DNA of 50,691 bases, taken from Coprinus comatus (lineage: Eukaryota; Basidiomycota; Agaricomycetes; Agaricales; Agaricaceae). The notes beneath the pieces are model-generated. The model was given only the letters and a program-made list of their open reading frames with translations. It had not been told where the DNA came from and searched no databases. The first letter of the stretch is position 1, and each line of letters begins with the position of its first letter. The stretch lies in the NCBI GenBank assembly GCA_034638255.1, contig JAWPGT010000120.1, forward strand, positions 1 through 50,691, given 5' to 3'. The translations under genes and the position numbers were made by a program. This document shows positions 10,465 to 21,051 of this stretch, in pieces.

Positions 10465-11591
10465 GGACTTCAGGGACAGAGAAAAGAAGGTTTAAATACC
10501 CTATAATATATGTGCCTGTTTACTCCCTAAGATCATAGCCTATAACATGTTCCTGTCTCCGCAATTCTGGACCGCCATCTAGTCCACCGTTCACACATTG
10601 ATCTGCCTAAACCTTCAACAAGCCTGCTGTTCTACTGTAGGACATTCCATGACAAGCATAGTGAAGGGTCGAATTTTCTCTGTATTTATTTTTTTGTTCT
10701 ATCATCCTCTTCTTTTCTTTGGTACTACAATATATCCTTCCTCTTGTTTGTCACTCTCTTTTCCTAAGATTGTGACTATTTATAATGCAATAGTTTAATT
10801 ATAATTCTCTTGTGGTGGCCAATATTTTGATTACAACAGATCCGATTCGAACCAATGGTCCCAGGTAAATTTACTATTAACAGTTCCCCACTTCACATGT
10901 CTCTGCATATTGATGATAGTGGAGCTTCCCAAGCATGCTGTTGAGTCCGAGATACATGGATTAAATGGGTGTGAACACTGAATACCATCTTGCCAAGATG
11001 TTGCCTCCATTGGGAGCTCCAGATCTTCAGACATCAATCAACTGGTGATTGTGTTAAATCTAGAGAGACCCTCAACAGGTGGGGTTGTGCTTTGTATCAC
11101 TTCTACCAAGTTGATTAGCTCAGGGACAACAGGTTCAACACACTAACAAGTCATTGGTCAATTGACATTTGGATGTTGGAAGTAAATTGAATGTACTCAC
11201 CACTGGACATGAAACCTTCACAAACACAGCATGGCCCATATAAAAAAAACTTGTGCCGAAAAAAGAATTGCTTGAGAGTTGCTAGGGATAATTACATCCA
11301 GACAGAAGACCTGCCGTTCAGCATGTCATTTGGATATCAAGGTCTTTCAAGTGTACGAACTCTACAAAATTGCAAAATCTGCTTAAAGTAGAAAGGTACT
11401 CCAGAAAATATTCGAAGACTTGTAGTGTTCAAGTGATCTAACTTAGAGTCTCCAGTCATGGAGCCTTCATGGTTAACAGTGTGGTATCAAGCCTTGAGGG
11501 AGAGAGAGCTTTGTCAGAGAGCAGGGCTTGAACCAAAACCCAAGACTGGTGCTCCTAAAAGGTTGTTGTGCAACTTGTGCTTCAATAGGCC
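10465..11591. other. Gene-free stretch with possible retroelement debris
   Basis: No gene is recognised. Near 11475-11500 a sequence ending ttaaca is followed by gtgtggtatcaagcc, which looks like an LTR end plus a primer binding site, but no partner LTR or coding remnant was found. The minus-strand ORF at 10831-11037 is unsupported. Confidence 0.35.
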
Positions 11592-11727
11592 ATCAGGATT
11601 TCGCGCATTTCCTTGAAGGTACTTGTGCTTCCTTGGAGGTACTTGTGCTTCCTTGGAGGTGGTTTCAAGGAAGTACAAGTAGCTTCAAGTAAGTTTTGGG
11701 GAAATCTGGAATTCTCCTTGGAGCAAC
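11592..11727 (+). repeat. Left end of the ATCAGG inverted-repeat element
   Basis: Starts atcaggatttcgcgcattt, the terminus also found at 22360 (plus) and at 24357 (minus). Tandem copies of cttccttggaggtacttgtg follow. The same cttgg/ctccaag subterminal motifs fill the ends of the 22360-24357 element. It is cut off at 11728 by the copia LTR; the rest of this copy is not in the window. Confidence 0.55.
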
Positions 11728-11944
11728 TGTTGAACTATTATTAGTTCTTCCATGACATTCTCTAATGGCATTATGCTAGATGAACATGTGACTCAATATG
11801 TTCTTGCACGGACCATTGCATTAATGTATATAAACCTTGTAGTAGTTGCATTATATACTTAAGTTCTTTCTACCCTCAACAATCACCCTCAGTAAGTCTA
11901 AGTTGTACCTACCTTAGCATACATGCTACGCTCTTGTTTTAACA
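11728..11944 (+). repeat. Copia 5' LTR
   Basis: A 217-bp block starting TGTTGAAC and ending TTTTAACA. The same sequence in reverse orientation forms the solo LTR at 19817-20034, which confirms both borders. It holds a TATA-like atatataaacc-type promoter region and is followed directly by the primer binding site. Confidence 0.9.
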
Positions 11945-11960
11945 GGTTATGGGCCCCGGT
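11945..11960 (+). other. Copia-type primer binding site (tRNAiMet half)
   Basis: ggttatgggccccgg follows the LTR with no gap. It is complementary to the anticodon stem-loop of initiator tRNA-Met (GGGCYCAUAACC), not to a tRNA 3' CCA end. This is the half-tRNA priming site known from Drosophila copia. Confidence 0.7.
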
Positions 11961-12228
11961 TAGCCTGTACGACTCACGACGCGCACTTGATGAGTACTAC
12001 TCATCGTGCAGCACTGAGCTCAAGGGTGAAGCTGGATTCACCTGTGAGGGAAGTCCGAGTTCCACTTACTCGAGACATTTGACCCATCAGTGTACTCTAT
12101 GCATACCCTTACTGTACTTGGTTAGACAGGCAGCACATAGCTCTGTAGAACATAGCACATGTAGTGCAGCTTTAGTTCATAGTTCTGACAAATGTTTTGT
12201 TGTAGATTTCTATCTCCAAACTTTGATC

Positions 12229-13971
12229 ATGGCATCTTTAATCCCTTCGATTCCAATCTTGACTGGTGCTGGAGACTACCAAATTTGGGAGGCTTGCATC
12301 ATGTCAGTTGCTAACATGATCCACATGGATGGATGGTGTGTAGCAAGAATGATCGATGGCAGCGCCAGAAGGCCTGCAGCTGTTGGTGGTTCCCCTGCAA
12401 CTGCCACCACCACAATGGTACCCCCAACCAACATCGATGAAATTTGAAAGTTCGATAATTGTGAGGCTTTCGCTCTTGGGATGATCAATTCCCGATTGAG
12501 TGATGACATGCTCAGGCATGGCCAACACACCTCTGATGGTTTGTGGAACCACCTGAGAACCGCTTACAGCACATTCTCGGCAGGTGCAGCTTATGAGCTG
12601 TATGCTTCTGCAGATTCATTCCGATTATCTGGTGTGAACGATCCCTCTAAGGAGATCTCTACCTTTAGGAACTATTTCACACAGTTACAGCAAGCCTCAC
12701 CCCCCATCAATGTTCCAGAGATCCTTTGGGCTCTCATGTTGATGACACGCATTCCTCCTCAATGGAGTGCTACTCATGCTGCCCTCCTGGTTCAATATGG
12801 TAACTCCCTTTCAACCTTAATGGTCCAAATTGTTTCAGATGCAATTATGGGTGCTTGGCAGGACTCCCATGGAGCCGCATCTGCTTCTTGTGCTGCTTCT
12901 ACCAGCATTAAAAACTACAAGGGTGCAAACCCCTATTCTAAACCCTCAGGTGGTGCTCCACAGCAGCCCCAACAACAACAACAGAAAGCTTCTGGGTCTA
13001 ATTCTAGACCAAATCAGAACCAGAACTCCGGTTCTGGTGATGCTTCTGGGGGGGATAAGGATAAAAAGAAGAAGCATCGACGTGGAAAACATGGTGGCAA
13101 CAAAGCCAACAAAGGTGAAGGTGATGATGGTGATGTAAATATGATCTTGTCTCCCACTGTTCTGGAGTCTTTCACAACTCCCACTAACAAACCTTCCTCC
13201 ACTCGTTCTCTCGTCAAGAGGATGAAGACTACTGATCCCCAACTCAAGGCAGTGGCTTTGAAAAAGGCTGCTGATGAAGTTGTTGTGCACGGTGTAGAGC
13301 CTTATGTTGCTCCTCATACCACTCTTCTTCCTCTGGTTGGACACCTGGTCGGTTGTACCTGGTATCAGAAAAAGAAGGCAGAGGTCTTCGAAAGGATGGG
13401 TGCTCACCTCGGCTTCGGCCTGGCTGAACCCTCTCCCCCATCACTTCCACCATCACTCAATGCAATGGTTGCTACAATCCTTCCTGAAGAGGAAGTTGAT
13501 TCGTCTTTGGTTTCTACACCTGGGTCCCCCACATGTCGATCACAGTCTCCCTCTTATGTCCCACCTTCCAATGTTCCTGATGCAATCGCAGAGGCTGATG
13601 CCTACATGAATGATCCGGACTTCGATGCAGATGCGGACTACGAGGTCAATGATGGATGGTACAATAAGTACGTTCCTTTCTTCTCTCAAGAATTCTTCAT
13701 TACTAAATGGAACTTACAGAGATGCCCCCAAGCAAGCTTGGGGGGATGAACCAATGGCTCCATCAGACCCCATGTTCTAGAGTGCCATATCGGACTGCTG
13801 GACATTAGTCGGACTATTACAAGTTCTCTTTCTACATCTACTACTGTTTGTACTCCCATTTTGAATATGATCCCTTCTCCTGTTTCTACTTGTGATTGTT
13901 TTGTCTTACCGACGAAATATTTAAAAGATCCTAAGAATAGTGATGAATCGTCGAAACATCTTGATGATTGC
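12229..13971 (+). pseudogene. Copia gag region, one internal stop
   Basis: From ATG 12229 (MASLIPSIPILTGAGDYQIW) the frame runs to a TGA at 12445-12447 and continues in the same frame to 13749, so a single nonsense change splits it. The gag-like part includes LWNHLRTAYSTFSAGAAYEL and a glutamine-, serine- and lysine-rich tail. After 13749 the frame shifts more than once (...CDCFVLPTKYLK...). The frame then reaches ...HLDDC at 13971, where solo LTR 13972-14354 cuts a cysteine-rich stretch that continues CLCNFCEDK on the far side. Confidence 0.75.
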
Positions 13972-14354
13972 TGTTGAAAGCAATGTGTATACACGAAGAC
14001 ATAATAGTATAAGTATACGCACGAAGTGGTAGATAGTAGAGTGTGCTTGGTTGGAGAGAACAGAGTATAAGAGAACTTGATAGTTCGGGAACTGTAGAAT
14101 ACAGGAGCAAATGTAGACTACTTATAGCAGAATGTAATGGTCCGTGCTATGACTAGAAAGGAGTCAGGTGTTTACTACATGTCAGGTAATTATACATGAA
14201 ACAGGAGTTGATACAGGAGTTGAAACACATAAGTGAAACACTAACTACAACCAATAAGGAGCTGCCATATAATGCAAAGCAGAATGAAACAATGAAAGTG
14301 AAACAAAATGAAAATGTCATGTGACTATCTAATAATAGTCTGTATTTTCCAACA
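13972..14354. repeat. Solo LTR inserted in copia gag-pol
   Basis: A 383-bp block starting TGTTGAAAGC and ending TTTTCCAACA, flanked by a 5-bp target duplication ATTGC (13967-13971 and 14355-14359). Removing it and one duplication rejoins the copia frame at ...DDCLCNFC. It is unlike the other LTRs here; its family is unknown. Confidence 0.85.
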
Positions 14355-14359
14355 ATTGC

Positions 14360-16640
14360 TTATGCAACTTCTGTGAAGATAAAAGTAAACCTAACTATGC
14401 TAGAGAGTCTGCTATTTGGCTCCTTGATTCAGGTGCTAGCTTTAATTGCACACTGCATATAGCTGACTTTATCGAGTTAGAGAATGGAGAATTTGGTGGT
14501 GTCAGAGACGCCAGCAATAATCTCATAACCATAAAAGGTCATGGGAAAGTTCTCTTCCAACACGAAGTAGACGGAGTCACTAGAACGACTCCACTGTATC
14601 CGGTCTATTATTTAGAGTCTCTCTCCACTAGAATCATTTCACCTGGTGCCTTATGGCTGCAAGGAATGAGGAGTGAGTCAAATTTAAAGAGAACCAACAT
14701 ATTTCGTTCAAACGGAAAATTATTCATGCATGCATCACACATCACAACGTTTAAAGTTATGGAAGATGCCCTCCACCATGTTCACACTAGGTTGGTGCGT
14801 CACTATACTGTGAACCAGGTGCTATCTTATTGCACATCGAAACTTTCTGTTTATGATCTTTGGCACTGTTGATTGGTGCATCCTGGAAAGGAAGTATTGT
14901 GACAACTCCCAAAACACTTGGAAAAAGTACCCGAGTTTGATATTTCTATCTCTAGTCAAGTATGTGATGGTTGTGCTTGTGGCAAAATGTCCAATGATGC
15001 ACATCATCCTTCTTCAACACAAGTGAAGACATTTTTAGAATTGATCCACAGCAATCTTCTAGAATTCCCCATTGCCTCATATCACAAGTACAAGTGGGCA
15101 ATGACATTCTATGATGACTATTCTAGCCATGCCTGGATCCTCCTTCTATGAGCCAAATCTGATGCCTTCACGGTACTTGAAAGATTCTGTGCCTTCGAGG
15201 AAAAATAATTCAATAAAACAATTAAGCGTATCTGGACAGACAATGGTGGTGAATATGTATCTAAGCAATTTGAGGAATTCCTTCACTCAAAAGGGATAGT
15301 ACATGAGATGTCTGCACCACATATATACCAGCAGAACAGTAGAGCAGAAAGACTGAACTGCACACTTCAGGAAAAGGCGCAAGCCATGCGACTTACTGCA
15401 TGCTTACCAGATTCTTGGTGGGAATTTGCCCTTAACATGGCAGTTCATTGTTACAATAGAACTCCCATCAAATGTCTTGAATGGAAAACTCCCATGGAAA
15501 TGGTAACTGGGAAAAAGCCAGATTTATCTGAGCTCTATGTGTTTGGCTGTGCAGCTTACATTTTCATTCCAAAGGAATCAAGGGATGACAAATTATCTCC
15601 CAGATCTGAATTAATGATCTTCCTTGGTTATGCTAGCACCAACTTTATGTTTATGTGACACCAGAAGGGAAATGTTATTTATACTGCGAAAACAGCTATT
15701 TTCAATGAGGGCTGGTATCCCAAATGCAAGCCAGATCACGAAAAACGTAAGGACTCCAATTCTTCTAAAAACCCCAAAATAAATCCTCCTCCTCCGGCGT
15801 CTGATGAAGATGACGAGGATACTACACCTGATCTTTATCCTGATGATCCTATGGACACATCTCGACAAGACGACAGTGATAGAACACCGTTACCGCCTAG
15901 ACTGCAAGGTCCGATTCCCGGACCATCTACTTCTCAAAAACCTCCTATTCCCGGTCCAAGCAAAACTGCTCCCAGGAAAATAACAGTTGAGGAAGTCACT
16001 GATGAAGATGATGATGACATGTTATCATATACTGATCCTGAATCACCCATCCGTCACCCAAGTCCAAGCCCTGCTCCTCAATCTGACTCCACCTGTTCCA
16101 TTTCTCCATCACCTGAGTGACCTCCTAGACCTGTTGAACCTTTACCTCGCCATTCTGGCTGAGAAAAGTGTGTTCCTTTTAGAGAAGGTAACGTTTATGG
16201 GGAGAGAACACATCTGTCTGAGATCCTATGAGATTATAATCATAATGAACCTCTACCACCCCAGGGGAGAGTTCGTCTCCATAGTCACAATTTCAGAATC
16301 CGAAATCAACAAGATTACCCTAAAGCAGATCCATGTCCTATTTCACCTGAAGAAGTCCGAGAACATCGCAATGAAATACACAGACAATACGAGGATGCCT
16401 CACGGCAATATGCGAGGGAACAACAACCTGACGCAATGGAAGAAGACGCAGATTGTAAGATTCAACAGATTACTAAGGAAGGGGGGTTAGAATTGATGAA
16501 CTTTTTATTGGTAAAGGCAAGTTCCACATCAGTTCCTGAGCAATTCTGTGATCTTGTAAAATTGAATCCGGAGGAATGTAAACACTGGCACAAAGCTTGT
16601 CTTGAAGAACTAGCTGTGCTCAAAAAGTGAGAAGTTTATG
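14360..16640 (+). pseudogene. Copia protease and integrase, multiple stops
   Basis: Protease: AIWLLDSGASFN with the DSG active site. Then a pre-integrase segment (YDLWHC-stop-LVHPGK) and the CxxC of the zinc finger (CDGCACGK). The integrase core follows with WAMTFYDDYSSHAW, WTDNGGEY (after a frameshift near 15200) and QNSRAERLN, matching the copia DDE core, then a region to VYVTPEGK. Several stops and frame changes (for example near 14870, 14900, 15150 and 15655) make it nonfunctional. The 15850-16640 part is proline/serine-rich and leads into the start of the reverse transcriptase. Confidence 0.75.
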
Positions 16641-18378
16641 AGTTGGTAAAACTTCCAGAAGGAAGGAAAACCATAAAAAAAATAGATGGGTCTTTAATGA
16701 AAAGAGTGATGGTTGCAAACATGCTAGACTAGTTGCTAAAGGATTTTCTCAAGTCGAGGGCATCGACTTTGATGAATTATTCTCTCCAGTAGTGTCATAT
16801 TCCGTTCCGTCACATGACCGCTAACCCTGAATTCTGCCAAGTTCACATATCACAATTCCGATTAGACAGCGAATCTCCGGATTTCCGATCTTCCTGAATT
16901 TCCTAATTTCCAGATTTCCATTGTTCATTAATTATTCAAAGGGACTTTTCCGTCCTCCGGAAATTCCGGGTTTTTCTTATCTTGCTTATTCTTCGGTTAT
17001 CAATTCTATTCAGTTTAGTTTGACATTTCCATGCGTTTCCTATGCTTCTTAATTCTCCAATATTATGCCATTACTTTCCGTCTTCCGTTTTATCTACCTC
17101 CGTTTGTATTTCTTCTCTGATTCGGATTTCCGTTATTCCTTATTACCTTTTTTATCCGTTACGGCATTTCGTATAAATAGTTCACTGCTATGTTTGTATT
17201 TCCTCAGTTTCAGAATCGACCTGATATACTCTTAACTCTCCGAATCGTCTCAACCGCCTGCACTCTTACTTTTCCGGTCTTCCGGAAACTCTGCCGGAAG
17301 TCCCCCGGAAATTCGTAAATAGACCTTGTACAATTCCGGAGGCGCAGCACACACGCTGAAGCCAAGGGTCATCCCTCTCGGTATTTTCAGTATTTAACAA
17401 GTAGTAAGATATGAGTCCACTCGAATCCTGCTTGGGTTAGCCACCCTTGAAGATTGGGACATTGAGTCTGTCGATGTAAAGACAGCATATCTCTATGGCA
17501 AACTGGATGAGGAAATCTACATAGATCAACCCAAAGATTTTAAACTTAAAGGCAAGGAACATTTGGTCTGGAGGTTATGACGTGCATTGTACAGCCTTAA
17601 ACAAGCTGGCTTGGCCTGGTGGAAGGAGATGGCATCTTCCATGAACCAACTAGGCTTTAAGCAATGTGAATCCAATGCTGGTATTTATATATATTGTTGA
17701 AAAGATGGCAAGTTTGTCATTGCTGTTGTGTACATTGACAACATACTTTTTATGGGAAATGGCTCCACCCTGCTTAAAAAGCTTAAAGGAGAGTTCATGA
17801 AAAAGTGGGAATGCTGTGACCTTGGAGAAGTCAAAGAATTTCTCAGTATGCGCATCAGGAGAGATCGAGCTAATCAAAAGATCTATCTTGATCAATGTGC
17901 TTATTTAGAAAAGATCCTGGAAAGGTTTAAAGTCACTGGCTCTGACCGTGACACCAAGCCGGCACGAACTCCGCTGCCAGAAGGGTACTATCCAGTTCCT
18001 AACGACAAGCCGATCAACTCCTCCATCTGTTCTAGGTACCAACAGGTGATCGGATCACTGTTGTACATTGCTATTGGCATGCGTCCAGACATCTCATTCG
18101 CTGTGACTAAGCTAAGTCAACATTCTCATAACCCTACAGAAGAACACCTATGTAGAGCTCTCTATATTTGTAGATACCTATTAGCAACTCAGGAATACCG
18201 AATGACACTTAATGGTTCTGATAATGAGGGCTTCATCGCTTACAGTGATTCTGATTGGGCTAGTGATCCTTCTACTCGAAGATCCCAAACTGGTTATCTG
18301 TCCACTGTTGCATCCTGTCCAGTAGCCTGGGTTAGTCGATCACAGAAGACTATCATGTTATCATCTACAGAGGCTGAG
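16640..18378 (+). pseudogene. Copia reverse transcriptase and RNase H, interrupted
   Basis: The frame starts at the VYELVKLPEGRK block, with a frameshift at an A run near 16680. It continues ...LVAKGFSQVEGIDFDELFSPVV, is cut by solo LTR 16793-17399, and resumes RYESTRILLGLATLEDWDIE and VDVKTAYLYGKLDEEIYI. The catalytic box reads VVYIDNILFMG, with N where copia has the second aspartate (YVDD). Then come ALYSLKQAGLAWW, CSRYQQVIGSLLYIAIGMRP and the RNase H AYSDSDWASD...TGYLSTVASCPVAW. It ends SSTEAEC at the gypsy 1 border. There are also stops near 17580 and 17700. Inactive. Confidence 0.8.
16793..17399. repeat. Solo LTR inserted in copia reverse transcriptase
   Basis: A 607-bp block starting TGTCATATTCCG and ending TATTTAACA, flanked by AGTAG (16788-16792 and 17400-17404). 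It splits ...LFSPVV from RYESTR, which are adjacent in copia elements. It is rich in ttccg/cggaa. A gtataaatag TATA box near 17171 suggests it is plus-strand oriented. Confidence 0.88.
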
Positions 18379-18896
18379 TGTTAAGAACGGGGATTGGAGA
18401 TGAGCTAGTGACGTCGGATTGAGGCTTCGGCTTCAACGTATGTGTTGTGCCCTTCTGATACTGCAATTAGCCTCACTTGCAAGAGGACCGAACGGTTGGA
18501 AAGAATGTCGGGAGGAATTACAGAGGAGAGTAGAGAATGAGAAAAGAGACAAGATTGACTTAGAGTCGGAACAAGACAAAGACAGAGGAATGAGTGCGGA
18601 TACTATGTTGATATCAGACTAAGGAATGTACATGAGCGACTAGCAATTAAATACATTGTTTACCGATATCGGAATATAACATATCAAAACATAAGAAAAC
18701 AGGACAACGGGCTGACATACTAAAAAGGATGATGCTGACCGAAAGGAGAAGTAACCGAAACAGGAAGTTGAAATAGGACGAGCAGATAAGAGATGAAGGT
18801 CCAAGAGGTCGGCAACCGATAACAAGATTGACAGTCGGAACTGTCGGAAGGTCGGAAGAGTTGTCAGAAGGTCGGTCGGTGGCACGGTACGTGACA
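18379..18896 (-). repeat. Gypsy 1 3' LTR
   Basis: A 518-bp block that on the minus strand starts TGTCACGTACCG and ends CGTTCTTAACA. The left border is fixed by the break in the copia RNase H frame and the right border by the polypurine tract. No second copy is in the window. Confidence 0.75.
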
Positions 18897-18909
18897 GTGC
18901 CCCCCCATT
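18897..18909 (-). other. Gypsy 1 polypurine tract
   Basis: On the minus strand aatgggggggcac immediately precedes the LTR start. It is the expected plus-strand DNA priming site of an LTR retrotransposon. Confidence 0.65.
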
Positions 18910-19479
18910 AAGGCCGAGCCCTCGAGGACTTAGTGTGGTGAACGTGGAAAGTTAAAGTGACTGCGGGGAAGTGAAGTCGGAAGGGGCATGGTAACCATGA
19001 GGCAAAAAGAAGTTGAGAAGTCACCGTGTGTCGGACACGTGACAGTCGGCATTTGGAGTTAAAAAAGATGAGCGGCAACAATGACTTTATTCCTTCTCAC
19101 CATGTCCAACATGCCCACCATGTACGACTTCTTAAACATGAGTAGCGAGCAGTGGGAAGCCTTTGAAGCAGCATGGAAGGCTGCGCAGGCAGTCTCAACG
19201 TCATCGGGACCCACCAGTCCAGTGGAAACAGCGGCAGCAACGGCAATGGCAGAAATGCCAACACTAGTACCCTCCACCCCCACACCGACCTCTCCCCGAC
19301 TTCCCACACCACTGCCCATTACCCCGACCGTATCCTCGAATTCATTGCAAGAACAAGAAGTGGAGACAGTGAAGAGGCGTCAGGAGTCGGATGGAAAGGC
19401 GTCGGCGGTGGTAGTGAAGAAGAAGTCGAAGGCCACCGTGGAGAACAGTGACGACGAGGTAGTGGTTGTGGAAGGGATG

Positions 19480-19785
19480 TGATAAAATAGGCAATTTGTG
19501 GAACTATCTGGAAACTTCATGATTATTGAAGTTCAAACAATTAAGTGTACACTTGGACCTATCAAGTGTAACAACAATAAAACAAAATTCAAATTAAACA
19601 CAATAAAATACATTAATACAATAGAATAGAAAAGGGACCATCCGCAGTAATTATAGATAATTTATTTGTATAAATAGAGGGGGAGAAAAGCAAAATATAA
19701 TATCATTTTTTTCACCTCTCACACTCAAGTTGAATTCACAGTAAGAATCAAATTATACTACCTCAAATAATTATATATTCTAACA
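19480..19785. repeat. Solo LTR inside the antisense ORF
   Basis: A 306-bp AT-rich block starting TGATAAAATAGG and ending TATATTCTAACA, flanked by GGATG (19475-19479 and 19786-19790). It holds a gtataaatagagg TATA-like site near 19668. It is not similar to the other LTRs here. Confidence 0.82.
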
Positions 19786-19816
19786 GGATGAAGGGCAAAA
19801 CGGTGAGCAACAGGCA

Positions 19817-20034
19817 TGTTAAAACAAGAGCGTAGCATGTATGCTAAGGTAGGTACGACTTAGACTTACTGAGGGTGGTTGTTGAGGTAGAAAAGAACTT
19901 AAGTATATAATGCAACTACTACAAGGTTTATATATGTTAATGCAATGGTCCGTGTGAGAACATGTTTGAGTCACATGTTCATCTAGCGTAATGCCATTAG
20001 AGAATGTCATTGTAGAACTAATAATAGTTCAACA
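19817..20034 (-). repeat. Solo copia LTR inside the antisense ORF
   Basis: A 218-bp reverse-orientation copy of the copia LTR at 11728-11944, with a handful of differences. It is flanked by AGGCA (19812-19816 and 20035-20039). So the copia family was active after gypsy 1 had inserted into the older copia element. Confidence 0.92.
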
Positions 20035-21051
20035 AGGCAAGTCATATATGTTGAGGTGCCGACGCGCCCCGAACTAACCGAACATAGTCGGCCACGTAGG
20101 GTGGCATGTACGAGGTGTGTCGGGTTAGGTGTGGTGTGCGAGGAGGGTGCAAAGCCGAACGGGCCTTGCAAACGATGTGCTAAGGACAAAAAAGGATGTG
20201 TCGGAAGGGACACGGATGGAGAGGGGAAGAAAGAGAAGGGAAAGAAGAAGGACGAAGAAATTCGAGCAGTCAAGAAAAGGCCTGTACCTCGCAAGGCAAC
20301 GTCATCGGCCGCGTCGGCACCATCGTGGATGGATTTCAGTGGGTCGTCGTTGACTCACGAAGAGATCTTCAGCAGTCCGGCTGCTCCTGTCGCTGGGCCT
20401 TCGTCGTTGGGTGTCACCCACCCCCCTACTCGAGAGTCGGCCTCAATCGGCCAGTTTACTGCTGTGGTGTCCCGTTTGGAGCGTACAATCAATACCCGGG
20501 AACAACACGACGAGAGCCACCACTTCGAATGGCGGAAGTTGCAGAAGGAGCATTGGGAATGGCAGCGACAGGCATTGGGGGCTTTGGTGATGGAGATGAA
20601 GGGTTTGAGAAGGGACCTGAAGGAGATGAATGACATAAAGGGCGGCGACGAGGAGGGAGAAGAGGATGAGGATGCTGATGGTGAGGAAGAGTAGGTGTCG
20701 GCATCGGTCATACTTGTAGATCGTAGTTTGTTGTTTTTTACTACAAGTACAATTCCGTTTTGTGCTCTCTGGTGTGAAAGTGAAGTAAGAATAAAAGAAA
20801 AGTTCGAAAATGAATCGGCGACTGTCAGAAGAAATCAGGATAGGTAGCAACGTAAAGGCCGACAGCCGAAAACAAAGAAGAACAGGCTGAAGTGCACGAA
20901 ATGACCAATAGGTTGAAGATAATAGCGCAAGAAGAGAGTAAAGTACGAGATGAGATAGAGATGTGAAATCGAACACAATCGGCCAAAATAAAATGAAATC
21001 GGAAGAAGTTGAAGTTGGGCCTAGCCCAGAATTGGCGATCGGGAACGATGA

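Larger units (their letters stand above)
11728..18378 (+). mobile_element. Ty1/copia retrotransposon, decayed and interrupted
   Basis: Order: 5' LTR, tRNA-half-type primer binding site, gag, protease, integrase, reverse transcriptase, RNase H, all on the plus strand in copia order. It carries stop codons, at least one frameshift and two foreign solo LTRs (13972-14354 and 16793-17399). It ends abruptly in RNase H (SSTEAEC), where gypsy element 1 begins. Its 3' end and 3' LTR are absent from the window. The five bases before the LTR (gcaac) would be the left target duplication. Confidence 0.85.
19081..20694 (+). pseudogene. Antisense Zn2Cys6-like ORF of gypsy 1, split by two solo LTRs
   Basis: It lies between pol and the 3' LTR on the strand opposite to pol. 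The N-terminal part (MYDFLNMSSEQWEAFEAAWK) runs to 19479; a 26-nt remnant sits at 19791-19816; the main part resumes near 20040. Skipping each LTR with one target duplication leaves 1080 nt in one frame (359 codons and a stop). The middle has VACTRCVGLGVVC...GPCKRCAKDKKGC, spaced C-x2-C-x6-C-x9-C-x2-C-x6-C, which fits the fungal Zn2Cys6 DNA-binding cluster. A likely coiled coil (FTAVVSRLERTIN... WRKLQKEHWEWQRQALGALV) and an acidic tail follow. The start may be ATG 19081 or 19102. DNA binding is inferred from spacing only. Confidence 0.7.

Noticed and set aside
11475..11500. Possible LTR end plus TGGTATCA-type primer site
   Set aside because: The pattern is suggestive, but no LTR partner, target duplication or coding remnant supports an element here.
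12946..13407. Minus-strand 153-residue ORF
   Set aside because: It is antisense to copia gag, with no family likeness.
15987..16490. 167-residue plus-strand ORF
   Set aside because: It is a shifted frame across the copia integrase-RT linker; the supported frame is the proline/serine-rich one and then the RT frame.
20443..20976. Minus-strand 177-residue ORF
   Set aside because: It is the shadow of the antisense Zn2Cys6-like ORF; hydrophobic runs come from reverse reading of charged codons.
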